The notes under the pieces are model-generated. The model was not told the DNA's origin and did not search any database. It saw only the letters and a program-made list of their open reading frames with translations. From positions 62,690,019-62,754,018 of the forward strand of contig CM049306.1 in NCBI GenBank assembly GCA_026874595.1: a stretch of 64,000 bases of DNA, written 5' to 3'. The translations under genes and the position numbers were made by a program. Below, in pieces: positions 24,285-37,758 of this stretch. Within the stretch, counting starts at the first letter, position 1. The number at the start of each line of letters is the position of its first letter. The DNA is from Sipunculus nudus. Lineage: Eukaryota; Annelida; Sipuncula; Golfingiida; Sipunculidae.

Positions 24285-26894
24285 TAAAGTAGATCGGGGT
24301 AAAAAAATAAAGATAGAATCGAGAACAGACAAAAAAGAAACCATGCAGGCAGAATCAAACCAGACTGGTGAAAAAAGTTGAAGTAGAATTAGACCAGACC
24401 GGTTAGAAACCAGAGGTACAATCAAACCAGACGGGAAAAGAAAGCAGAGTTAGAATAAGACCAGACCGAGAAAGAAACCAGAGTTAGAATCAAACCAGAC
24501 GCGAAAAGAAAGCAGAAGTAGAGCTAGACCAGACCAAGAAGACACCAGAGGTAGAATAAAACCAGACGGGAAAAGAAAGCAGAGTTAGAATTAGACCAGA
24601 CCGAGAAAAAAAAAACAGAGGTAGAATCAAACCAGACGGGAAAAGAAAGCAGGGGTAGAATTAGATCAGACCGAGAAAGAAACCAGAGGTAGAATCAAAC
24701 CAGACGGGAAAAGAAAGCAGAGTTAGTATGGGACCAGACCGAGAAAGAAACCAGAGTTAGAATCAAACCAGACGGGAAAAGAAAGCAGGGGTAGAATTAG
24801 AACAGACCGAGAAAGAAACCAGAGTTAGAATCAAACCAGACGAGAAAAGAAAGCAGAAGTAGAGCTAGACCAGACCAAGAAGACACCAGAGGTAGAAATA
24901 AACCAGACGGGAAAAGAAAGCAGAAATAGAATTAGACCAGACCGAGAAAAAACCCAGAGGTAGAATCAAAGCAGACGGGAAAAGAAAGCAGGGGTAGAAT
25001 TAGAACGGACCGAGAAAGAAACCAGAGGTAGAATCAAACCAGACAGGAAAAGAAGCAGAAGTAGAATTGTACCAGACCGAGAAAGAAAGCAGAGGTAGAA
25101 TCAAACAAAACGGGAAAAGAAAGCAGAGGTAGAATTAGACTAGACCGGTGAGAAACCAGAGGTAGAATCAAACCAGACGGGAAAAGAAAGCAGCGTTAGA
25201 ATAAGACCAGACCGAGAAAGAAACCAGAGGTAGAATCAAACCAGACGGGAAAAAAAGCAGAAGTAGAGCTAGACCAGACCAAGAAGACACCAGAGGAAGA
25301 ATTAAACCAGACGGGAAAAGAAAGCAGAGTTAGAATTAGACCAGACCGAGAAAAAAACCCAGAGGTAGAATCAAACCAGACAGGAAAAGAAGCAGAAGTA
25401 ATTTGTACCAGACCGAGAAAGAAAGCAGGGGTAGAATCAAACCAGACGGGAAAAGAAAGCAGAGGTAGAATTAGACTAGACCGATAAGAAACCAGAGGTA
25501 GAATCAACCCAGACGGGAAAGAAAGCAGAAGTAGAGCTAGACCAGACCAATAAGACACCAGAGGTAGAATTAAACCAGACGGGAAAAGAAAGCAGAGTTA
25601 GAATTAGACCAGACCGAGAAAAAAACCCAGAGGTAGAATCAAACCAGACGGGAAAAGAAAGCAGGGGTAGAATTAGAACAGACCGAGAAAGAAACCAGAG
25701 GTAGAATCAAACCAGACGGAGAAAGAAAGCAGAATTAGAGCTAGACCAGACAAAGAAGACACCAGAGGTAGAATTAAGCCAGACGGTAAAAGAAAGCAGA
25801 GTTAGCATTAGACCAGACCGAGAAAAAAAACCTCAGAGGTAGAATCAAACCAGACGGGAAAAGAAAGCAGGGGTAGAATTAAAACAGACCGAGAAAGAAA
25901 TCAGAGGTAGAATCAAACCAGACAGGAAAAGAAAGCAGAGGTAGAGTTAGACCAGACCGAGAAAGAGACCAGAGGTAGAATCAAACCAGACAGGAAAAGA
26001 AAGCAGAGTTATAATTAGAACAGACCGAGAAAGAAATCAGAGGTAGAATCAAACCAGACGGGAAAAGAAAGCAGAGGTAGAATTAGACCAGACCAAGAAA
26101 GAAACCAGAGTTAGAATCAAATCAGACGGGAAAGAAAGCAGAGATAGAAATAAACCAGACGGGAAATGAAAGCAGAGGAAGAATTAGACCAGACCGAGAA
26201 AGAAACCAGAGTTAGAATCAAATCAGACGGGAAAGAAAGCAGAGATAGAAATAAACCAGACGGGAAATGAAAGCAGAGGTAGAATCAAACCAGACGGGAA
26301 AAGAAAGCAGAGTTAGCATTAGACCAGACCGAGAAAAAAAAAAAACCCAGAGGTAGAATCAAACCAGACAGGAAAAGAAAGCAGAGGTAGAGTTAGACCA
26401 GACCGAGAAAGAGACCAGAGGTAGAATCAAACCAGACAGGAAAAGAAAGCAGAGTTATAATTAGAACAGACCGAGAAAGAAATCAGAGGTAGAATCAAAC
26501 CAGACGGGAAAAGAAAGCAGAGGTAGAATTAGACCAGACCGAGAAAGAAACCAGAGTTAGAATCAAATCAGTCGGGAAAGAAAGCAGAGATAGAAATAAA
26601 CCAGACGGGAAATGAAAGCAGAGGTAGAATCAAACCAGACAGGAAAAGAAAGCAGAGGTAGAGTTAGACCAGACCGAGAAAGAGACCAGAGGTAGAATCA
26701 AGCCAGACAGGAAAAGAAAGCAGAGTTATAATTAGAACAGACCGAGAAAGAAATCAGAGGTAGAATCAAACCAGACGGGAAAGAAAGCAGAGATAGAAAT
26801 AAACCAGACCGAGAAAATAACCACAGGCAGAATTAAACGAGACGAGAAAGAAACCGGACCAATAAAGAAACCAGAGGTAGAATCAAACCAGACT
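24285..26894 (+). repeat. 34/68-bp purine-rich tandem array, about 2.6 kb
   Basis: Two alternating 34-bp monomers, AGAATCAAACCAGACGGGAA... and AGAATTAGACCAGACCGAGA..., form a 68-bp dimer repeated about 38 times. Some units carry poly-A expansions (near 24610, 25810, 26335). A recurrent variant, AGAGCTAGACCAGACCAAGA, appears near 24513, 24860, 25267 and 25535. The plus strand is strongly A/G-rich. Long minus-strand frames with repeating FPVWFDST-like peptides are read-throughs. Units at both ends are more diverged. Confidence 0.95.
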
Positions 26895-29389
26895 TATTAG
26901 TTTTTAGTTTAACTATAAAAAAGAGCGTTCTGCTTGTTTTCAATTTATTTTGTTACATGTTTTAAAATACTGTAATTTTATCCTTTTGGGTTCCCGAACG
27001 GATAATGTCGAGATTGAAGCACATTTGTCATAAAGCCGTGTTCCCTTTAATTGCATTTTCCAAATGATTTACACCGCTAAGTTAATTTAGAAGTCTGGCC
27101 TGTCACTTTTATGCTATTGGTTAGCTTCACAATAAATCATTTCCGAACAAGACAAGGCATATGCAAGCTAATTTGCTGAGTTTTCTGGTTGATGGGACCC
27201 AGGTGACAATGGTGATGAAAAAAAAAGAATGACAGAGAGGAATCATTCATTCCTTGGTTAATATATTCACAGAGGCAAAATACAAGCGCAAGCCGAAAGC
27301 AGGTGAGATCTTCAGCAGGATTATTTTATATCTAGATTTGTTTATTATGATTTTTTTTTTCAAAGAAGAAATATTTCCCGGAATTTTATTATGCTAAGAG
27401 GAAACATATACATATTAAAGTTATACCCTTTCATGTATATGAGAGAGTGAACTAGGGAGGACAAGCTGTGTTCGCTGATTATCACGAACAAGACAAGACT
27501 GGCTTGTGGGAAATATTTTGGTTAAGAATTGTTGCCTTTATAATAGTCTATTTCACCACCTGCTGTCCACCTGTAGATGATTTATTTAAATTTTCTATTT
27601 TCAAATATTTCTAGTAAACAACATATGTAAGTGACAACCTAATATGGCAGTTAAGAATTTCACAATAAATCCCCCGTTTATGTTTCACAACATTTTAGTC
27701 TCTTTATCATGATCTGGCAGATATGGTGTGTCCCTCCATAAGGAGCCATCTTTGTTTTAGCTGGTTATATTTTTTAGAGTGTTTACATGAGATCATCCAA
27801 TCAGCAGCTGTCAGTTGAGGCTGCTTTTGCATGTGACCAATGACCTTGACCGCCATAAGTGGGTTAGAAATGTTGTAAAATGTAGACTGATTTCTCATAT
27901 TTGCAGAAAATTATGTTACTCAAATAAGGAATAAGGTAGGAATTTAGTTACCTTGTTGAAAATTAGGTTATGTAATCCTCTCCTCTACACTATAATTGTT
28001 TCCCTTGAAATGTACCTAATAAAAATTTTCATAGCAAAAAACAGGTGGACATGAGGGGATTAAACGGACTATAAACCTGTTCGTTTCTTAAAATAATAAT
28101 TTAATTAGTCCAATCACTGATAAAATCAGCGAATCTGCGGGTCTTATGACACGCCAGGGCCGAAAGACTGCCCCATCCGACTCGTCCCCAAAGAAATTGC
28201 TCATTTGAGCATGTCAAGGCAATGTGAGGATCCAAACCCGATAAACCAGTCATGTCAAGTCCTGACTTTAGGACACCAGGTGGTGCTCGTGAAATATTAA
28301 CCCGCTATTCGGCTAATTAGAATGCTAAGACTCGATCTAGAAATCATGAAGAGTATTTGGTTTGTATAACGTAAGGATTGCGTATATGTTAATACAATAG
28401 CACACGGTTATATATTGAATATTTACAATAAATGTATAATACCCAGCAGTAGATTATACAAACAGACATGTACACGTATAAATGTATGCCCGGTATTGAT
28501 GTTCATGCATATATATATATATATAATATATAATTATGGATAAGATCGCTATAATCATTAACATCACCTCTGTCGTGACATGTCTGTATACATGTTGACG
28601 TTCACATTTAAAGTTAATACTTTCACCTAATGATTGACTGCATATCTTCGAATTTGTTCGCAATGAGAGGACCTATACCCTCACCCTGTGCTTGATGAGA
28701 ATACCTGGTAAGAGTCTTTTAAAGTCGATTATCAGTATATTCGCCACATCATAGTCGTTGATGGCAAAGTGGCCGTGACCAAGGAGACATTTGTCTGCCT
28801 TTTTAGCCCCTTCACCAACATAATGTTACCAAGGGGACCCATGTCCGCGTCAGGATCATATATTTTGTAGTATATACTTATTTATCCTCCTTAGCCAATA
28901 TGTCCGAGTGCATATACATTATAGCCCTTTAATAGCTTAACATGTCCTGTCTGTCCGTGTATCTAATGGTAGAACGGCTTTGTCAAAGGAGACCATGTCT
29001 GCCTCTGTAGTCCTTTCACCGGCTGAATGATTCCATGAGGGACCTATGTCCGCCCAAGGATTATGAAGGTTTTGGAGAAAACACAAACTCATGGCATGAC
29101 GGATTCTGATGGCATCCCGGACTATTGGTATAGTTAATGAACTTATATTTGACTTGCGGTCTCAGACATTTGAATGTGTGTGTGGGGGGGGGGGGGGGGG
29201 GGGCTGCGTGTCCAGGAGTGAAACGAATCCTTGGCCGATGTTGTGTTGCGAGGATCATGCTAATGTTGGTTGAAATACAATTTCGTGTTGAAATGAATGA
29301 CATCAGAGAGAAGCATGAATCACTTTAATTGTTTCTTTTTATTCTGAGATACCCTTGATATTGCAAATGTGACCACTAACCTCTTCGAC
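26895..29389. other. Anonymous DNA with minor repeats
   Basis: No gene is recognised. A degenerate duplication links about 28776-28860 and 28983-29065 (ACCAAGGAGACATTTGTCTG versus CAAAGGAGACCATGTCTGCC). There is a poly-G run at about 29184-29202 and a TA tract at about 28508-28523. Confidence 0.45.
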
Positions 29390-31300
29390 AACAGCCAGTG
29401 CTGCAGAGAATCATACAGCTAGCGTTGTAGAGAATCATTCAGCCAGTCCTGCAGAGAATAAAACAGCTAGCGCTGCAGAAAATCATACAGTCTGCGCTGC
29501 AAAGAGCACATGAAATATTTCATACAGCCAGTGCAGCAGAGAATCACACAGACAGACAGTGCTGTATACGAAAGTAATGCAGAGAATCATATAGCAAGTG
29601 CTGCATAGAATCATACAGCCGCTGCCGCAGAGAATCATACAGCCAGCGCTGCAGAGAAACAGAAAATATAAATAGTGTTGTTTTCTTTTGTAAGCGTGGT
29701 TTTCAAATTAGCGATATTGGTCATAGGAGAATTATCGCAAAAAAATTGAAAAGAAAAAACGTGTATAATTGGTCCCATTGAGGAAGGCATGTTGAAAGGT
29801 AAAACATTGGTATATTACATAAATGTTTATGGATCAGTTAATCATGCTCAAAGAATGCTTTAATAAATGGTATCAGATTTATCAAATTATCTACCATTAG
29901 GCTAATGAACAATAAATTGAACTCGTTCGATGTTCCCTTTGGTTCCCGTGCAATCAGTAAGATTTACGCGTATATCATTTAGTTCAATTTTTTAATGATG
30001 TTGGTTTACTTGATTTTAAAAGGTGGGATCGAAAAAATTGAACCCTCGCAAATCATTGAAAAATCGGAAATCGCAAAATTGTAACCCCCCGATTATGAAG
30101 CCAACAACAGCATATCGTACAGCCAGCGCTACAGAGAATCTTACAGCAAGCACTGCAGAGAGAAAATGAAATAAAATATATCATACAACCAGCGCTGCAG
30201 AGAAACATGACAATAAATATATCATACAACCAGCGCTACAGAGAAACATGACAATAATTATATCGTACAACCAGCGCTACATAGAAACATGAAAATGATA
30301 TATCATACAACCAGCGTTGCAGAGACACATGACAATAAATATATCATAAAACCAGCGCTACAGAGAAAAAGACAATAATTATATCGTACAACCAGCGCTA
30401 CAGAGAAATAAGACAATAAATATATCGTACAACCAGCGCTGCAGAGAAACATGACAATAAATATATAATACAACCAGCGCTACAGAGAAATATGACAATA
30501 AATATATCGTACAACCAGCGCTCCAAAAAAACATGACAATGAATATATCATAAAACCAGCCCTGCAGAGAAACATGACAATAAATATATCGTTCAACCAG
30601 CGCTACAGAGAAACGGACAATACATATATCGTACAACCAGCGCTACATAGAAACATGAAAATGATATATCATACAACCAGCGCTGCAGAGAAACATGACA
30701 ATAAATATATCATACAACCAGCGCTCCAGAGAAATATATCATACAACCAGCGTTCCAGAGAAACATGACAATGAATATATCATACAACCAGCCCTGCAGA
30801 GAAACATGACAATAAATATATCATACAACCAGCGCTACATAGAAACATGAAAATGATATATCATTCAACCAGCGCTCCAGAGGAACATGACAATAAATAT
30901 ATTATACAACCAGCGCTACATAGAAACATGAAAATAATATATCATACAACCAGCGCTGCAGAGATACATACAGCCTGTGCTACATAAAAATTGAAAATTA
31001 ATATTTGATGCGGCCAAAGATGTAGAGAAATCATGAAAAATAAAATATGAGACAGCCAGAGCTGCAGAGATAAAATGACAATTAATATTTGATTATATAT
31101 ATATATAGCTTTTACAGAAATTAAAATAAAATACAGCCAGCGCTGCAGAGAAACACATCCAGAAAATTATATATCTAATAGCCAGAACTGCAGATAACCA
31201 TACACCCAGAGCTGCACTGATAGCATAGCGAAACATAAATATATATTACAGCCAGCCTCGCAGAGAATAATACAGCACGAACAAGAATATACCGTAAATA
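29390..31300 (+). repeat. CAGCGCTGCAGAG tandem repeats: about 30-bp block and 41-bp block
   Basis: In 29390-29665 the unit is about 30 bp (ATCATACAGCCAGCGCTGCA). After a roughly 440-bp unrelated spacer, 30105-31000 holds about 20 units of 41 bp (ACAACCAGCGCTACAGAGAA plus ACATGACAATAAATATATC). Diverged units continue to about 31300. The core AGCGCTGC contains the palindrome AGCGCT. Since 41 is not a multiple of 3, a frame repeats every 123 bp, which explains the low-complexity minus-strand ORFs. Confidence 0.92.
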
Positions 31301-32648
31301 TTAACAAAACATACAATAAGGACTGCAGAGACATTTGAGAAATAAAACTCATACCATACAAGCAGAGCTTCGGAGATGAATACGGTCGAAATTGTAGTGA
31401 CATATTGTGGATTTGGGATTATACTTGGATACAGTATTCTGCCGTTTCCTTCTTTTTAAAAACATAATGTCATTACACGACCCCAGAAATAAAAAGAAGA
31501 CTTTGATATCCAAATGAAAACATACGTACAACAGCATTGCTACAGAGTATATACGCGAAAGAATTTTGTTTCCGGTTTTTTTTTCTTTGCTATCGGTGCG
31601 GTATGTAGTCCAATGTAGTCCAAATATCGCTTTGCTTAAGGCTCAACATTGCCTGTGAGTTGGAAATAATGCGACTTTTAGAATCAGCACGGACCCGAAG
31701 AACTAAGAAAAAACATATAAAGTTTTTTTTTCACTTACATATATAAATGAATTAAAATTAGTTTACACGAATTATACTAGCGGATAAATGTTCTAAATAT
31801 TTTAATGTCACTAAGTTTGGTAAAACATACAACAAGGGCCAACTGTTACGGTGTTAGCCATAAACAAAATTCTTGGAATGAATTGATCATCGATCTATTC
31901 AGGAAGTCATATCATGGATGTATAGTGTTAATATATTATCATATATGTGTATTAACATATATAATCAGGCTTCTCGGGAGCTACATCATAAACTATATAT
32001 AATAATTGTAAATGATCAGAACAATATTTGATAAAAATCAATGTATTTGTTTATTTTACTTTATTCTTTATCTCAAGCTCTCTCAATACATAATGGGCAA
32101 TCTAGACCGGCATCGGACAACACTACAAATAAATCACCGGATATAGATATGACGACGTGCAGGTGCCCGAGTGATTTTTTTTTAACACATAATTAACCCA
32201 TCGTCAATGAACGCGATAAGGAATTAATGAGGTGTAATTACTGAACCGGCAGAAATGTGAGAAAAAAAATCCGAACAAAACTAATTTTGCATGAAAGGAG
32301 GCTTGTCTATAGATACGAAGTTATATGAAGGTGATGGATGTACGGTTGCAAACTGGGAGGTATTGCAAAAACCTAACCGCTTAGAAAAAAGCCTCTAGGC
32401 CTTGTTGTGCTTGTCGTGTCGAGCGCCACATTAAATTAGCTTGTATTAGCTTGATTATTAGGGATGTATGTTCGATGCGATGAATGAGAGAGGTACCCAA
32501 AAGAAACTCTTTTGGTTAGTATATATTTATTTAGCTATATCCAGTCGTTTTTCGTGATCCTTAATTGTGAAAACCAAAATACCGGTAACGTTCTCTGGAA
32601 AGTTGTCGGTCGTCCGGAATGACCGCCAGGGAAGGCAGTTAATAGAAG
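31301..32648. other. Anonymous DNA
   Basis: No gene, RNA or repeat array is recognised. The last traces of the CTGCAGAGA repeat fade out by about 31380. Confidence 0.5.
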
Positions 32649-32740
32649 ATATTATTATTATTATTATTATTATTAATACTTTTATTAATACTATTATTAT
32701 TATTAATACTTTTATTATCATTATAATTATTATTATTATC
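32649..32740. repeat. (TTA)n microsatellite, interrupted
   Basis: TTA repeats run about 32650-32740, interspersed with CTTTTATTAATA variants. Confidence 0.95.
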
Positions 32741-33584
32741 AGTTGTTGCAGCACAGGCAGCAGTAGTAAATAGTATCAGGCTCACATAGACCAGAGATTT
32801 CTGCTTTAGATTTCTGCTTTCATAGTTCACCACATGTCTGGGAAATATTTAAAAATATCAACGACGTGGAAAGAGCCGTGAGAACTGATCCTGCTGTTGG
32901 GGTTAACAGCGCATTGTGATTCTTATCGATTGTTACACCGGTGGGGTTTTGCCTCTTACGGGTTTTTATCTCTCTTTTATAAATACCGATCAACACGATA
33001 AAATCTTCCATGGATCGAGCGTAACATAGATGGGATTATTACATATCTAGAGCTACAAAACGTGGCAAGAGCAATCTATCTTAACCTACAAGAATTTTCT
33101 TATATAAGATAAATCTGAATGAGCCTTTAATGTAAAAAACACTTTAACCAGAGACACATTTCGATCCTCACTTTCTCTCTTTTTATCATGCAAAAACTGT
33201 CCTCGTCCCTTATTTTCTCTTATTTTAGGGATTTAGTATCATGCGCAGAAGATCGTAATCCCATGGGGATGGTGGTAACCGTGACAACAGGAAAGTTCTT
33301 TCAATGAAGGTCCCCCTTTTTTTCGTTACTCCGATGGTAACCAATCACATAACAGATATATATTTGCCACAGTGTCTGGGTCTGGTAAATACCTTGTCAT
33401 TGACAGCTGTCTTACCCATAGAGCTCCAGGTATTTCATTTAAATAAAATTTCCTTATTAACCCTTGTTTTATTGTGCGACTCAGGATTGACACGTATAAA
33501 AATGTTGCTATAGTAAAAAAAATGTTGCTATAGTGAATATGTTAAAATAAAATCCTAGTGTAAATTGTGTGTATACTGGTAATA
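32741..33584. other. Anonymous DNA with a short local duplication
   Basis: No gene is seen. AAAATGTTGCTATAGT is duplicated in tandem at about 33502-33536, just before R1 copy B. Confidence 0.5.
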
Positions 33585-33871
33585 AATCAATACAATCACA
33601 CAGTAAAATAAACAATGTGCACAGTACCTGGATACCTGCACCGTCACCAGGTCAAGCTCTTTAAAATGAAAAGTCCACACCAATTCTCTCGGAGAATGAC
33701 AGTCCAATGTAAAGATCTTGTAACAATCCAGAAAGTAAACTTGAGGCAGGCAGCGTTAAATTATATAGAGTTAGTGATAGCAGAATCCCTGAAAATACTG
33801 GATAATCGGACAGGTCCCACAAACCGCCATACACACGTCTGTGTCCGCTGGAATCTTCTCTCCTCTCTCCC
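33585..33871 (+). repeat. Dispersed repeat R1, copy B
   Basis: Second copy of the family at 18055-18322, same orientation, with shared anchors AATGTGCACAGTACCTGG, GAGAATGACAGTCCA and GTCCGCTGGAATCTTCTC in the same order. Flanks differ on the right, so the boundary near 33871 is a good estimate of one end of the family. Confidence 0.8.
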
Positions 33872-35179
33872 TGCGGTACAGGAATCATCTAGTAGAATCA
33901 TCGCCGTGTCCCTACATACCAGGGTCCAAACGTGACCTCGGCCAGGCGAGAAAGCCCCAAGCTAGCATGTCAACGAGAGTTCAACCAGTACGGATTAAAC
34001 TAAGACTGTACCACGCGGCCTGGACCCCCCCCCCCCCCTTACATTGATCGGAGGTGCGTTTTATTGTGTCAGAGTGTTGGATTCATATTATTATAACTCC
34101 TATTGTAATTACGTGCAATATTGTAGTGATTATTACATTAGGGTTTGTATTTGCAAACCCTATTGTTATAACAGTTTTATTACATAAGGGGTTGCGTTTG
34201 CAATGGTTTTTGCACCACACACAAATCGATGGCTATAGACAAGTAAATTGTAATTTATATTTATGTTATAAATATTAATAAAGTACCATCGATTCATGAA
34301 TATTATTTTCCCTTGACCAAACTATATTTGTGATTTTAACAAACACTTACTGTTACAGTGATGAACTGATAAATACTGTTAATGTTGAAAGGGCTGATGA
34401 ATAGTTGCCTTTGCCCGTAAATTAAATTATTATTTATATAATATTATATGTTATATATAATTTATACTATAATTAATGTTATATATAATTTGTTATATAT
34501 ATCTAAATAAAAATAAGCCCCGCATGACTGTGAAATGGTATTTCATGGAACATGAATAAAATATGAACGGATAATTTAAAGAAAATTATTGCTTTTTTAT
34601 TTTTATTTTAATCCAAGGACTGTATTGTTATTTGTGAACAATATTATCATGATCTATTATTACAATAGGCAACGTTACTACAATACAGGTTGGACCGGGC
34701 AACCCAAATTGTTATAACGTCTAATAATGTAATAACCACGGTATAAGACTATTGTTGTGCGTCTTTTAAAGGAAAGTAACAAACATGTGTTCATACATTT
34801 TACTGTAACACACCTGTTCTGAGTGATCTCCAGGCAGGTTATTGAGATTGACATATTTGTCTGTCTTGCACTTGTAAAGGTGTGCTTGAGTTCGGCAGGA
34901 AGTCGGCGTGTTGGTTCCCATGGACCGAGTTCACCCTGTGGATACCCTAGTGTTGCTTCTGATAGATGGCGCTGCTGCCACAGACCCTTCGCTAAATTTC
35001 TCTAATGGTGTCAAATTACGTGAAAACATGGAAAAACAAGACATTTGTTGGCACCGCAGGTGCCATAGCATCCCCAGACATAGAACCCCCCCCCCCCCGC
35101 TTAAAAAAAGGCCCCAATCTTCAGCAGCATATACTGACACTTGGCCAGCAACTATGGTTTACTCCATCTATCAACTTGG
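33872..35179. other. Anonymous DNA with poly-C tracts
   Basis: No gene is recognised. Poly-C runs lie at about 34026-34038 and 35086-35098. 34080-34790 is very AT-rich. Confidence 0.45.
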
Positions 35180-36640
35180 GAAAGAATATTTTTCACCAAA
35201 AATGGGGCCAATATGGTGAATCACTCTTGAGCAATTTTCACCCAGAGCACATGTACATATGGACGCCAGGGGAAAACGATTGCAGATTGTGCCACCAGTC
35301 TTAGTACAAAATGGAGAAATTCAAGATCTATGGATTTGCACAATTTCAGGCCAATAAGGGAAATCGCTCCTGAGAAAATGGCATTTATTTATTTCACAGA
35401 AACTTGAAAATTGGTGCGCCAACTGTCTGGTGTATGCAAAATTACTGACCAATACCTTGACCCGATCCGGAGATATGAACAATTTTCAACTATAGCAAAT
35501 GTTTAGATGGACGCCACACAAACACTATTGCATATGGCGCCACCAGTCTTGAATATGAGATGAAGGTAACCAAGATGTATTGACAAGCACAATTTCATGC
35601 CAATACGACATATCATTCCTGTAAAAAGGGCATTTATTTATACTATGAAAAAGGTAAGGTAAGTGGCACCACTTGTCTGGTTGACTAGAAACTCTCCAAG
35701 ATGTATTTACATCTCACATTTCAGACAAACACATTGAACGACCCCTCAGATATGAGGAATTTCACCTAAAGCTCATGTACGGATGTACGCCACATGAAAA
35801 CGATTGCAGATTGCGCCACCAGTCTTGAACATGATATGGAGGTATCCAAGATTTATAGACATGCCTGATTTAAATCCAGACCGGCAATTTATTCCTGAGA
35901 AAAGGGCATTAATTTATACTATGTAAACGGTAAGGTAGGTGGCGCACCTGTCAGCTTTACGAGGAAACTCTTCAAGATGGATCGACATGCCAAATTTCGG
36001 ACCAATACCTTGAACCACATCTGAGATAAAGGCAATTTTCACCGAAAGCACATGTACGGTTGGTCGCCACACAAAAACGATTTAAGATGGCACGACCAGT
36101 CTTGAATACAAGATAAAGGTATCCAAGAATAACGGACATGCACAATTTAGCCCAATATGTCTATTAGTTTTTTTACTAACAATGCTCACAGTGCGGTCAA
36201 GTGGCAATGATGGGATATTAGAAGGTGCGAAAACAAGAAAAGGACAGAAGGGGTTCCGCAGAAGACAAAGCTATCCAAAATCTTCGGTCAATTTGATTTT
36301 GTGTGATTTCACCATATATGGCAATATTCGAGGTCAAGGTCACTCTCATAGGAAAGGTCATGACCCCTATTTAAAAATAAATCATCCAATAACCAAATTC
36401 TATGTGTATGCTTAATTTTAAAGGAATCTATCCATTAGTTTTTGACTTATAATGCTTACAGTACTGTCAAGTGTCAATGATGGTGTAGTGATATGATATA
36501 CATACAGTATTATATCATGGATCGCATTTATACAGTCTATATATAGCATGTGTAGTAACACAGTCAGATAAAGTAGTTCAGTACAAGCTATCCTTATGGC
36601 TACATGTGTAACAGCATCATGGTAATAAAGAAGCTCCATC
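35180..36640 (+). repeat. About 276-bp degenerate tandem array with GGCGCCACCAGTCTTGA motif
   Basis: GCCACCAGTCTT-type anchors recur at about 35291, 35539, 35815 and 36092, giving spacings of 248, 276 and about 277 bp. Other shared blocks are CATGTACGG..GGACGCCACA, ATCCAAGAT..ATAGACATG and GAAAAGGGCATTTATTTA. A further pair (about 36165 and 36434, TTAGTTTTT..AATGCTCACAGT) extends a ~270-bp periodicity. Units are 70-85% similar by eye. Related fragments lie at 41.7-42.65, 59.03-59.2 and 61.32 kb. No coding capacity. Confidence 0.85.
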
Positions 36641-37228
36641 TACATCAGTGACTTGATCTTCAATGGCCAAGTATTACTTCATGGTGTTAGCGGTGTGTGA
36701 ACTATGTAAACCAAGGACAGATGATCCATTTTATGCACTGATTCAAGAGAAATCTATGGCCAAACACTTGAAGAACATATTAAGCGGGACAGACAGGAAG
36801 GACTGCGGTTCCCGCCTTGTCAATTTGCCTCTGAAGACATGCACGGACATTTAAGGTAATTACCAACTCAAAGCCAGCCATAACTTAATCTGCCTGGGGA
36901 TAGAATCATTAAGGGATATATGGCTGCAAATTCACTTTGAAGCTTCTGAGCAAAAATGCATGTATTAAGCATAGATGAGTCGCAAAAACCATATCAGGCC
37001 CACAGCTACAATCTGTCACAGAAACCAGGCCAATACCAGTGACTGGGCAAATTCCAGTTCAAGCCAACACAGCCTTGCCAGACTGTTACCCTGTGCACTG
37101 CACTACCTACCCTACCCTTGGGGTATGACAAAAGCAGCATAAAAAGGTAACTGGGTCACCTTCACCTCTGCTGGAGATCAACCTCGCATGTGAATTGTAG
37201 GCTTATATAGTGACTACAACCTATAAAC
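36641..37228. other. Leader region upstream of Gypsy gag; no LTR recognised
   Basis: The stretch precedes the gag ATG at 37229 and is less AT-rich than average from about 36880. It should include the 5' LTR and primer-binding site of the Gypsy element, but no direct-repeat partner or primer-binding site was identified. Confidence 0.35.
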
Positions 37229-37755
37229 ATGGCAAGTTACCTTCCCACAATGGACTGGTCTAGCCAGAATTTGGACGAATGTCTAACTTTGTTCAAACAG
37301 AAATTGACTTAATACTTTGAGGATGAAAATATCATCCAAAAAGAGGCACAAGCTAGAAAAAATATGCAGAGGCATTGATGATGAAGGCTTAAAACGCCAA
37401 ATTGCAAGTGGACAGACTTTATTACAGAAAAAAGATCCCGTTGAACTATGGACATTCTTTGGGAGCCAACTCAAAGTTAATTAATGTCAAATTCCGAATA
37501 CATCGACTGCAGCTAATGAGGCTTAGACAGAAACAATTAGAAACATTGGACGACTTTGTGACTTGTGCGAGAACGCTTGCACTTAAGTGCGACTTCAGTG
37601 ACGAAGAACTAAGCGAGAAGCTACTAGAACTGATAATTGCCAGCACTTGATCAGTTTCGTAAAGACCATCTTGGCAAAACGACAGGATAATCAATCAAAG
37701 ATGCCCTAATTGAAGGACGCAGGTATGAAGCTCTATCTGACGGGTCAGATGAAAT
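37229..37755 (+). pseudogene. Gypsy gag (capsid-like) remnant
   Basis: Gag forms the internal particle that packages retrotransposon RNA. From the ATG at 37229 the frame reads MASYLPTMDWSSQNLDECLT and then FKQKLT followed by a stop; the equivalent YFEDENIIQKEAQARK continues after it. A second intact stretch, about 37480-37645, includes VKFRIHRLQLMRLRQKQLET and then LDDFVTCARTLALKCDFSDE, matching the helical retrotransposon-gag domain. KDALIEGRRYEALSDGSDEI (about 37700-37760) is its C-terminal end. Stops and frameshifts break it into at least three pieces, so no full-length Gag can be made. Confidence 0.85.
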
Positions 37756-37758
37756 TGA

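Noticed and set aside
25196-25558. 120-codon minus-strand ORF with FPVWFDST repeats
   Set aside because: Read-through of the 34-bp array; the frame recurs every 102 bp.
30379-30636. Minus-strand ORF with YIYCHVSLQ repeats; also considered as a CRISPR-like array
   Set aside because: The 41-bp units are contiguous with no unique spacers, and ORF periodicity is 3 x 41 bp. This is a eukaryotic minisatellite.
33615-33935. 106-codon ORF and a partly similar frame at 18082
   Set aside because: Both lie in dispersed repeat R1; similarity is at DNA level with frame-breaking indels, so not a conserved protein.
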